From the NCBI GenBank assembly GCA_039654915.1, contig CM077595.1:50995501-51059500 (forward strand): a stretch of DNA of 64,000 bases. The letters are read 5' to 3'. A program made the translations under genes and the position numbers. Under the pieces are notes generated by a model. It did no database searches. It worked only from the letters and a program-made list of their open reading frames with translations, and was not told the DNA's origin. The DNA is from Aquilaria yunnanensis (taxonomy: Eukaryota; Streptophyta; Magnoliopsida; Malvales; Thymelaeaceae). Shown piece after piece: positions 46,822-56,845 of this stretch (position 1 is its first letter; the number at the start of each line of letters is the position of its first letter).

Positions 46822-48971
46822 ATCCTCCCCCCCTTAAAAATTTTGGTCCTCCAAAATAGGCTTTAGCTTCAGGTATTCTTCAAGATACCTTTCCATAAGG
46901 TTTTTTTTCAGTTTCCCAGGTTGCTTCTCTTTCAGAGTGGTGTGACCACTGAACTTTTACCATGGGAATATGTTTGTTTCTTAACCTTTTGGTATCCTTG
47001 GCTAAGATAGCTATAGGTTTCTCTTCATATGCCAAGTTAGGTTCCAATTGTATGTCTTCCACTACAATTGCATGCTTTGTGTCCAGTAGACACTTCTTAA
47101 GCATACTAATGTGAAAAACATTATGAACACTTGACATGCTTGGCGGTAGAGCTAACCTGTATGCTACCTTGCCAACTCTATCCAAGATCTCATAAGGACC
47201 AATGTATCTTGGAGCTAACTTGGTTCTTTTTCCAAATCTGACAGTGCCTTTGGTTGGTGCAACTTTCAGCCAAACATTGTCACCAACCTCGAATTCCAAG
47301 TCTCTCCTTCTTTTGTTGACATAGGCTGTGGTCCTTTCATTGGCTGCCTTTAATCTCTCTTGAATCTTCTTGATTTTGGCGGTAGTCTCTTCAACAATTT
47401 TGGGACCTAACTCTAGCCTATCTGAGGTTTCCACCCAACATTGGGGTGTCATGCACCTTCTTCCATATAATGCTTCATAAGGTGCCATGCTAATGGTGCT
47501 TTGGTTACTATTGTTATATGAGAATTCCACCAATGGGAAGTGTTGGTCTCATTCACCTTTGAAATCCAACACACAGCTCCTGAGCATGTCTTCCAGTATC
47601 TGTATCACCCTTTCAGATTGCCCATCTATCTGAGGATGATAAGCAGTACTCAGGTGGATTTTGGTTCCTAGTGCTTTATGAAAAGCACTCCAAAACCGAG
47701 CTATAAATCTTGGGTCTCTATCAAATACAATGGAGTTTGGCACTCCATGTAGTCTCACTATCTCCTGGACATACATCTGGGCTAACTTCTCCAAGGAGTC
47801 TGTGAGTTTCATAGGTAAGAAGTGGGAACATTTGGTTAGCCTATCCACAATGACCCAGATTGTATCATGCCTTAGTCTGGTCATAGGCAACCTAGTCAAA
47901 AAGTCCATGGCTATGTTGCCCCACTTCCTCACTGGTATAGGTAAAGTATGTAGTGTACCAGCTGGCTTTTGGTGCTCTACCTTTACCCTCTCGCATGTGG
48001 CACATTTGGAGACATAAGTAGTCATGTCTCTCTTCATATGTGGCCACCAGAAGTGAGTCTTCAAATCTTTATACATTTTCTCACTTCCTAGATGGATGTT
48101 CAACTTGCTTGTGTGAGCTTCTTCAAGTATTTCATCCCTGAGCTTTGCTCCTTTAGGCACATATATTCGGTCCTTGAAGTACAGTAATCCTTGCTTGTAG
48201 GCAAAGGATTGATACAAGGAACCTTTTTCCTCTCCTGAGATCTTTTTCAGATCAGGATCTGTCTCCTGTGCCTTTTTGTCTTCTTTAATCCATCCAGACT
48301 GAATTGTCAATGTGTAAATTTGGGCTTCCTCCCACTTATGCCATTTATGCCATAGGCATAGCAGACTATTTTGCTCATCATGATCAGCTATGGATCCTCC
48401 TTTCAAAAGTCTTGTGTACTAATTATGGTTTGTGTCATTTTCCTTCTCACTAATTATGGTTTCTTTGTCTTAAACTCATTGGTACACATGTGCCCAACAT
48501 TTTTGACTAATTATCAAGTCTTCCCTGCCTCCCCCATGGTGGGAAATTCCACCCTTAGACTTAAGTCAAAAGCTTGAACACCTTAAGGTTTACACTAGGA
48601 CATTTAGGTCCTTATTGCCTTTAGTGTTTCCTTTGTCCAAACTTGTCTTCCATGAGTAATTTGGTTCTCTAATAGCACTTCCATACCATTTATATCCCTC
48701 CCATAACTCTCCAAGTCTCTTTCTTGTGAGTTTTGCAATTGAGTGCCCAAATTTCTGAAACCTTACAAAAAAGTCCATAGGTTGCTTGACAAACAACCAA
48801 TGCTTAAGGCTTTTCTTAGGGGCCAAGTTACCAACTTGGAACACTTTAAGGAGGTGTTGATCATGCCTTTTACCCCCCACACTACAATCACTGTGGTGAG
48901 AATTACACAATATAATGGTTTTTAGCCGTTATGACACACTTGTAATTCTCCCATTTTGTGAGGTGGTAACA
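46822..48971 (-). repeat. Tandem unit U3
   Basis: Same structure as U1 and U2; the partial LTR at its right end matches theirs (for example CATGAGTAATTTGG where the inner 3' LTR has CATGAGAAATTTGG). Confidence 0.93.
46880..48406 (-). pseudogene. Chromovirus integrase, unit U3
   Basis: Identical in translation to U1 and U2, with the same TGA and frameshift. Confidence 0.92.
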
Positions 48972-51128
48972 ATCCTCCCCCCTTAAAAATTTTGGTCCTC
49001 CGAAATAGGCTTTAGCTTCAGGTATTCTTCAAGATACCTTTCCATAAGGTTTTTTTCAGATTCCCAGGTTGCTTCTTTTTCAGAGTGGTGTGACCACTGA
49101 ACTTTTACCATGGGAATATGTTTGTTTCTTAACCTTTTGGTATCCTTGGCTAAGATAGCAATAGGTTTCTCTTCATATGCCAAGTTAGGTTCCAATTGTA
49201 TGTCTTCCACTACAATTGCATGCTTTGTGTCCAGTAGACACTTCTTAAGCATACTAATGTGAAAAACATTATGAACACTTGACATGCTTGGCGGTAGAGC
49301 TAACCTGTATGCTACCTTGCCAACTCTATCCAAGATCTTATAAGGACCAATGTATCTTGGAGCTAACTTGGTTCTTTTTCCAAATCTGACAGTGCCTTTG
49401 GTTGGTGCAACTTTCAGCCAAACATTGTCACCAACCTCGAATTCCAAGTCTCTCCTTCTTTTGTTGACATAGGCTGTGGTCCTTTCATTGGCTGCCTTTA
49501 ATCTCTCTTGAATCTTCTTGATTTTGGCGGTAGTCTCTTCAACAATTTTGGGACCTAACTCTAGCCTGTCTGAGGTTTCCACCCAACATTAGGGTGTCAT
49601 GCACCTTCTTCCATATAATGCTTCATAAGGCGCGAATGCCAATGGTGCTTTGGTTACTATTGTTATATCAGAATTCCACCAATGGCAAGTGTTGGTCTCA
49701 TTCACCTTTGAAATCCAACACAGAGCTCCTGAGCATGTCTTCCAGTATCTGTATCACCCTTTCAGATTGCCCATCTATCTGAGGATGATAAGCAGTACTC
49801 AGGTGGATTTTAGTTCCTAGTGCTTTATGAAAGGCACTCCAAAACCGAGCTATAAATCTTGGGTCTCTATCAAATACAATGGAGTTTGGCACTCCATGTA
49901 GTCTCACTATCTCCTGGACATACATCTGGGCTAACTTCTCCAAGGAGTCTGTGAGTTTCATAGGTAAGAAGTGGGAACATTTGGTTAGCCTATCCACAAT
50001 GACCCAGATTGTATAATGCCTTAGTCTGGTCATAGGCAACCCAGTCAAAAAGTCCATGGCTATGTTGCCCCACTTCCTCACTGGTATAGGTAGAGTATGT
50101 AGTGTACCAGCTGGCTTTTGGTGCTCTACCTTTACCCTCTCGCATGTGGCACATTTGGAGACATAAGTAGTTATGTCTCTCTTCATATGTGGCCACCAGA
50201 AGTGAGTCTTCAAATCTTTATACATTTTCTCACTTCCTAGATGGATGTTCAACTTGCTTGTGTGAGCTTCTTCAAGTATTTCATCCCTGAGCTTTGCTCC
50301 TTTAGGCACATATATTCGTTCCTTGAAGTATAGTAATCCTTGATTGTAGGCAAAGGATTGATACAAGGAACCTTTTTCCTCTCCTGAGATCTTTTTCAGA
50401 TCAGGATCTGTCTCCTGTGCCTTTTTGTCTTCTTTAATCCATCCAGACTGAATTGTCAATGTGTAAATTTGGGCTTCCTCCCACTTATGCCATTTATGCC
50501 ATAGGCATAGCAGACTATTTTGCTCATCATGATCAGCTATGGATCCTCCTTTCAAAAGTCTTGTGTAGTAATTATGGTTTGTGTCATTTTCCTTCTCACT
50601 AATTATGGTTTCTTTGTCTTAAACTCGTTGGTACACATGTGCCCAACATTTTTGACTAATTATCATGTCTTCCCTGCCTCCCCCATGGTGGGATAACCTC
50701 AAAATTCCACCCTTAGACTTAAGTCAAAAGCTTGAACACCTTAAGGTTTACACCAGGACATTTAGGTCCATATTGCCTTTAGTGTTTCCTTTGTTCAAAC
50801 TTGTCTTCCATGAGTAATTTGGTCCTCCAATAGCACTTTCATAACATTTATATCCTTCCCATAACTCTCCAAGTCTCTTTCTTGAGAGTTTTGCAATTTA
50901 GTACCCGAATTTCCAAAACCTTACAAAAAAGTCCATAGGTTGCTTGACAAACAAGCAATCCTTAAGGCTTTTCTTTGGGGCCAAGTTACGAACTTGGAAC
51001 ACTTTTAAAGAGGTGTGGATCATGCCTTTTACCCCCCACACTTCAATTACTATGGTGAGAATTACACAATATAGTGGTTTTTAGCCATTATGACACTTGT
51101 AATTCTCCTATTTTGTGAGGTGGTAACA
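48972..51128 (-). repeat. Tandem unit U4, diverged, with the right part of the outer solo LTR
   Basis: 2157 bp. Scattered substitutions and small indels set it apart from U1-U3. Its LTR part (about 50572-51128) ends GTGGTAACA next to the TSD CTACC, so it is the right end of the whole insertion, and it is the most diverged of the five LTR stretches. Confidence 0.9.
48983..50555 (-). pseudogene. Chromovirus integrase, unit U4
   Basis: Core part 50555-49698 and C-terminal part 49582-48983. Defects are a small indel near 49630, a TAA (from CAA) just before the CWVETSD phrase near 49590, and the changed region around DFKGE. Unlike U1-U3 it keeps a shorter T run and reads on through the chromodomain tail (ATWESEKNLMERYLEEYLK), the ancestral form of the C-terminus. 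Confidence 0.9.
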
Positions 51129-51133
51129 CTACC
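51129..51133. other. Target-site duplication CTACC, right copy
   Basis: Pairs with 37042-37046. Confidence 0.92.
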
Positions 51134-52980
51134 TCTTCGGGACATCATGAGGAGAGTGGATACTCGGGAAGACTATTAAAATGGTGTATAGAGCTCGGTG
51201 AATACCACATCACCTATGAGCTGAAAAGGGCCGTAAAGGCCCAAGCATTAGCAGACTTAATAGTCAAGATCCCACAAACCGAAGATGCTCCGAAAGACCT
51301 CAAAAAGGACGAGCCAGAGCAGACACTATTTGTTGTTGGAGCCTCTGGTTCCGAACATAAAGGAGCTGGAGTAATCCTTCATGGTCCGGAAGGTATGGAA
51401 GCCATGAAGGCCATCAAATTTGTATTCAACATCACCAACAATGTCGCCCAACATGAAGCCCTCATAGCGGGCTTGCATCTGGAAAAAAGAGTTGATGTAA
51501 GAAACTTGAAGGCCCACAATGATTCCCAGTTAGTAGTCCGGAAGATGGCGGGAGACTATAGCACAAAAGACCCAACCTTGGCAAAGTACCATGGCCTCGT
51601 CAAGAAGCTCATCCAGGAGTTCGATACGGTGCATATAGAAAATGTACCTCGGCAAACTAATATGGAGGCCGACGCACTGGCCAAATCCAAAGAGTCTACT
51701 GAGGTATTGCATCAGCCGAGTATAGCGATGTTGTGCATAACAACCTCGGGCAAAGGATGGAAAGATCCCATCAAGAGATACCTCACGACTTCAGAACTCC
51801 CTGAAGATAATCTTGAAGCCGTAAAAGTGCGAAAACGCTTAGGAAGATACTTCTTCATCAGGGAAGAGTTGTACCGACAAAGGTATGCAAGTCTGCTGCA
51901 AAGGTTGTCAACGAAGAAGATGTTCAAGCTGTTCTAAAAGAAGTCCATGGGGGCTTGGAGTTCTCATATAGGAATTGACACCTTGGCCAGAGTGCTACTT
52001 CGGCAAGGATACTTCTAGCCCACCTTAAGGAAGGATGCAAGGCAGTTCGTTTAGAAGTGCGACAATTGCCAAAGACACGCACCCATCTAAAGACTACCCT
52101 AAGAAATGATAACTTCGGCAAGCTACCCTTGCCCCTTCGCCTTATGGGCTATTGACCTCATTAGACCTCTCCCCACAGCTCCAGGACAAGTGAAGTTCTA
52201 TGTAGTCACAGTAGATTATTTCACCAAGTGGATTGAGGTAGAGCCATTAGCGGCAATCTCGACGAAGGACATACAGAGGTTTGTTTGGAAGAACATCATA
52301 TGCAGATTCAGCATACCAAGGGTCATAGTAGCCACTAATGGTTCCCAATTTACTGATAAAGGGTTCTAGGAATTCATAACCGACCTTGAAATTAAAACGC
52401 ACTTCGCGCCGGTGGCCCATCATCAGAGCAATGGACAAGTCGAAGTGTCCAACAGAACAATAAAAGATGGTCTAAAAAAGAGGTTGAAAGAAGCAAAGGG
52501 AAAATGGCCAAGAGAGCTTCTGAGCGTGTTGTGGAGTTACCGAACTACTCCGAGAAGGGCCATGGGTGAAACATCCTTCTCACTCGCCTTCAGGGCAAAG
52601 GCCATTATCCCTATAGAATTCAAACATCCATCAATCAAGGTACAAGTGTTCGACATAGAAGGGAACAACCTTGGTTTAAGAACCAAGTTGGATCTCATTG
52701 ACGAGTGTAGAGAAATGGCCGAACTCATAAGGAAGGGTTTTCAACAAAGAGTAGTTGTTGCTGCAAACTTGCATACCAAATGAAAAGGAATAAAAAAGGG
52801 GAACCTTACCCTGAATTTGAAGCTCGAAAACCATCCCATGGGGTACTTCGGGCAAACTGGGACGGACCTTATCTAGTCCTCGATGAAGTTCAGCCAAGTG
52901 TCTACAAGCTCAGTGACACCAAAGGTCGAGAATTGAAAAATACCTGGCATTCAGATTTCTTAAAAAAAATTCTATGCTTA
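51134..52980 (+). pseudogene. Tat-B copy B2, end of RNase H, aRH and integrase, broken
   Basis: Continues B2 pol after Chromo-D. The second RNase H (51330-51720) has GASGSEHKGAGVIL but its first catalytic Asp is Val (FVVGASG). The open stretch 51395-51937 covers the rest of aRH and the start of integrase. Frame breaks near 51937 and stops near 52020 damage the zinc finger. Integrase core 52106-52369 has AIDLIRPLP; the second catalytic Asp is Thr (VATNGSQF). TAG at 52367-52369 follows GF. The C-terminal part 52412-52980 holds VEVSNRTIKDG with the Glu, ends near LKKILCLE, and has further frameshifts. Dead. Confidence 0.88.
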
Positions 52981-53703
52981 GAATAAATTTTCAAGGAAAA
53001 ATTGTACAATTCTGCCCAAAGGTAACTGATCGGATATAATATAAATGCCGAAGGAGTTTCTTTCTAAAAATGCCTTTGAAATTATTTCCACTTCTTACTA
53101 CATATTTGGCCGAGCGTGTTTTCCAAACAAGGGGTAAACACACGAAAATGGTCAGTCTTCGATAAATTATGTCAGCCAAACATGGTTGAAGAAGAAGGAG
53201 TTAAGTTGCACAAAAGATGGCCAGCCAAGAATAACTGCTCATCCACTAAAGGCGCCTAATGGCACACTTAGAAAAATTTTCAGGTGAAAAGTCATGTAGA
53301 AATGCCAGGGAGGTATGGCCGAAGATGAAGATGAATATCGCCTTCTCCCGAATGTGGTTACCGAAGGGGAGTATCTCCTAAAGTGCATAGCTAAAGAACT
53401 TAGAAAAAATTTCAAAAAGGAAAAAGTGCAAAGTACGCTGAAGCAATGCTTGCCGAACATAATCCGAGCTAGGTATACCGAAGGTAGTTGGCCGGATATG
53501 GTCGACGCCAAACGTACTTGCCATTATTAGTGCTAAAAGCCTTATTTCGAATATGCTTAAGTGCCAAAGCAGGAAAACAATGTTTAGAGATCAATAAAGT
53601 AATTAGCCAAATTTTCAAGAAAAGAAAATTTTTTCATTAAACACTTTCAGAAGAGTACAAGGGGAGCAAATTAAAAATACGAAGAAGAAAAAGGGAAGCC
53701 TAT
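52981..53703 (+). other. Spacer of Tat-B copy B2 between pol and antisense ORF
   Basis: Non-coding and A+T-rich compared with pol. The 33-bp repeat of Tat-C is not evident. The small open frame 53315-53530 has no recognisable product. This is the 3' untranslated part of B2. Confidence 0.6.
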
Positions 53704-54035
53704 TCAGGGTCCTGGACATTCAATGTTGTCCAGCATCTCCAGCTGCGTCACCTTCGGGGCAATCTTCCTTGCCGTAACCTTTGGTGTCGAAGCCGGAATA
53801 GCTGGGAGGTTGAGGTACTCTATCCTTGACCACTCTGAAGTTGGCACTTTGGGGATGTACAGGCCCCCCAGGAGAGAAAGGTCGAGGTCGGGATACTTGG
53901 AAAGGACATGGTAGCGGGACAGGCAGAAGCCGTCCTGATAGGAGGACTTACACGTCTGATCAGACTTGTCCTTTTCCATGCTCAAGTCCTCCAGTTCGTT
54001 CTTAAGTTTAGCGACCTCCCTTTCCAGCTTCTGGC
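53704..54035 (-). pseudogene. Tat-B antisense ORF, last exon remnant
   Basis: On the minus strand it encodes about 110 residues that line up with the C-terminal exon of the Tat-C antisense gene: KLKNELEDLSMEKDKSDQ, YQDGFCLSRYHVL, DLDLSLLGGLYIP and SEWSRIEYLNLP. So Tat-B also carried this antisense gene. The upstream exons and the B2 3' LTR are missing; sequence changes to unrelated bases near 54036. Confidence 0.75.
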
Positions 54036-54109
54036 AACGTGACCATATTCGGTTTATAAACCATATTCGGTTGACACATATACTTTTGTTTACTGGCAAT
54101 TTTGGAGAG
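54036..54109. other. Junction between B2 and fragment E
   Basis: About 70 bases belonging to neither neighbour with certainty. They contain a direct repeat of CCATATTCGGTT (54042-54053 and 54061-54072) overlapping the palindrome GGTTTATAAACC (54051-54062). Confidence 0.45.
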
Positions 54110-55193
54110 GGGTAATCATAAGCTTTTCTTTAGAAAAAATGTCTAAGTGTAGAATTTTTTCAAAGAATCTGAATGCCAAGTTTTTCTCAAGTCTCCTCCT
54201 TCGGCGTCGCCCAATTTGTAGACCCCTGGGTGAATTTCGTTGAGGACCCGATAAGGCCCGTCCCAGTTTGCCCGAAGTACCCCATCTGATGGCCTTCACG
54301 GATCGAATTCGGCCTTTCGGAGGATGAGGTCCCCCTTCATGATTCCTTTTTTCTTCACATGCAAGTTAGTAGCATCAGCTACTCTTTGTTGAAAAGCCTT
54401 CCTCCTGAGTTCTACCATTTCCTGGTGTTCTTTGGCAAGGTCTAATTTTGCCCTCAAGCCAAGATTGTTTCTTCCTTCCTCCAACACCTGTATTCTGACT
54501 GATGGCTGTATGACCTTAATGGGAATAATGGCTTCTGTATCGAACACAAGCGAGAATGGAGTTTCTCCTATGGCCCTTTAGGGAGTTGTGCAATAACTCC
54601 ATAGTACACTTGGGAGTTCCCCTGGACATTTCCCCTTTGCCTCTTTTAGCCTTTTCTTCAGGCTAGTCACGAATTCTTGGAATCCTTTGTCAGTAAACTG
54701 GGTACCATTGTCGGCCACTATTACCCTTGGTATGCCAAATCGGCATATGATGTTCTTCCGGATGAACTTCTAGGTATCCTTTGCTGAGATCGATGCCAAA
54801 GGCTCTGCTTTGATCCACTTAGTGAAGTAATCTACTGCAACTCTGCAGAACTTCACCCCACCGGGGGCGCTTGGGAGAGGTTCGATAAGGTCAATACCCC
54901 AGACGGCGAAGGGGCAAGGGTAATTTGCCAAAGTTATCTTCTTCGAGGGTAACCTCTAGATGCTGGTGTGTCTTTGGCAATTGTCACATTTTCAAACAAA
55001 TTGCCTTGCATCCTTTCTTAGGGTAGGCCAAAAGTAACCTTGGCGAAGTAGTACTCCGGCGAGAGCGTCTGTTCCTATGTGTAACCACAGGCCCCCTCAT
55101 GAACTTCTTCGAGGATTGTTCTGACATCCTCTTCACTTATGTACCTCTGCAAGGGACTTGCATACCCTTGTCTGTATAGTTCCTCACCGAAGA
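54110..55193 (-). pseudogene. Fragment E: degenerate Tat-type integrase
   Basis: Minus-strand translation gives, in several frames, GEELYRQGYASPLQRY near 55170, ILEEVHEGACG near 55100, a broken integrase core, and the C-terminal part 54547-54296 (FDTEAIIPIKVIQPSVRIQVLEE and onward to LRKAEFDP). It resembles the Tat-B and Tat-C integrases but is strongly decayed. Tat-C copy C2 has inserted just after the GEELY-coding part (left flank GAAGA). Confidence 0.75.
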
Positions 55194-56069
55194 TGATGGC
55201 CTGGGGCCTCATCGTTTATAGTCATAGTGACTGGTGGAGAGACTTCTGGGAGGAAGAACGCCTGGAGGATGGATCGCCCAAAGGAGTGTGCCTGAAAGCT
55301 CAGAAACAAAGGGTTAGGAGGCCCCCGGAGTGTTTTTCCGGGGGGGGAGCCTCCGACGCCCAAGTCAGTGGTGGCTGAGAAAAAGGCAGAGGAAGTAGCA
55401 CAAAGGGCTGAACAGTCTTGCCTGTGATTTTCTCAGAGTCTGGGAGTCAGACCTTTGCCAACCAACCTCCTGCCAAGTATTTATTTCCTGGTATTTATAG
55501 GAGTGCCTAGCCCGTTCAGATCGCGACACGTGTTCGGTCGGATGTTCCTTGAGTTTCTGGGCGTAGGGGACAGATAGCTGGTAGCAGGTTGCCTTGAGCC
55601 TTGTGCTGAGATGGGCCATGATGTGATTTTGATGGCGTCAGTGTGCCAGAGCGCCTATTGAGGTGGCTTTATGACGTCTGTGAAAGGACGTGTTAGAGGC
55701 TTCCTTAAATGCTTCCTTAAATGCTCCTGTCGTACTCCCGAGGTCCCTGGGCGAGGTCGTCCTTTGGTACGGACAATGCCTCTTCGGGAAACACGCACCC
55801 AGTTCGGGGGTTCCCAGCTTCAGGGAGTTCCGCCTTCGGGGAGATCATCTTCGGCCCGCAATAGCTGGTGCCTCTTTTCCAAAGGCAATCTGTTTGCAAC
55901 CTCGGGGGGTAGTAGTATCCTCAAGTTTCCTGGCGTGCCGGGCTCGGAGCTCTTCGGCTATCTCCCGAGGTGTATGATCTCATTCTCACTCGGGTATCGC
56001 CAGTCTCTTCTGGCCATTCTTGTGGCAGGGAGTTCGGCCAGATAGAGGCGATAGTCTTTGGCTATCACA
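55194..56069 (-). mobile_element. 3' LTR of Tat-C copy C2
   Basis: 876 bp; on the minus strand TGTGATAGCC (56069) to GGCCATCA (55194). TATA box TATAAATA at 55492-55499. It matches the C1 LTR throughout with many small differences, so the two copies are not recent duplicates. Confidence 0.9.
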
Positions 56070-56080
56070 TGCCCCCCTTT
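56070..56080 (-). other. Polypurine tract of Tat-C copy C2
   Basis: AAAGGGGGGCA on the minus strand, identical to C1. Confidence 0.88.
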
Positions 56081-56586
56081 GGAAAGCCAAAGTGAAGACT
56101 TCGGTTTTGCATCTCTTTCTGAGGTTGTTCTTGGGAGTCTCTTAGGAAGCTCAACCTGTTCCGAGGATGCACCTTCTGCCCAAAGGGCTGTTCGGCCTTG
56201 GCCTGTTCTTTGGTGTCTTCGACGCGGAGCCTGTGCCGAAGATACACCTCTTGCCCGAAGGTCATGGGCTGTTTGGCCATAGCATGTCTCTTGGTGTCCT
56301 CGAGGTGGCCTGCTCTTTGTTTCTGCAGGTTTGATGGCCAAGCGTGTCAATCTGAGCGACGCGTCCCAGTTTTTTAGGGATGTCAGAAGACGTGCTCCTT
56401 TTTTCCTAGGGATGTCAGGAGACGTGTCCCCGTTTTGGCGCGGCAGCTGACACGTGGCGCTTTGCCATTGGAGGAGAGTTGCGTCGGTTACAGAGGGCGC
56501 GCCTTTTTAGGTGCAGAGGGCAGTTACGGTGACGGTTCGCCTCCAAAGGGTACTTATGACGACGTTTCGGTTACCCACCTCTGGCC

Positions 56587-56593
56587 TATAAAT
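56587..56593 (+). promoter_or_regulatory. TATA box of the C2 antisense gene
   Basis: TATAAAT in GGCCTATAAATGGCTCGTTCC, 253 bases upstream of the ATG at 56846 and followed by a pyrimidine-rich stretch suited to a 5' untranslated region. Upstream lies CACGTGGC (near 56451), a G-box-like core. The position is conserved in C1. Confidence 0.6.
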
Positions 56594-56845
56594 GGCTCGT
56601 TCCATCATAAGTTCCTTTTTCTTTTTCTTCTGCTCTTCTCTGCTTTGCCCCTGTTCTTGCACTTTCTTGCTTTCTGTGGCGAAGCTGCCTTAATCAGAGC
56701 TTTTTCCAGCCAACTTTCACGACGGCGTCCTCAGACTTTGGCAAATCTTTTGGTGGGTTTTTGTTTTCCAGAGTGTTTTGATCTCTCTGTTCTTTGGAGT
56801 TTTTTCTGGAAACTATTTTTTTTTGTCTTTTCCAAACTCGCTTTC

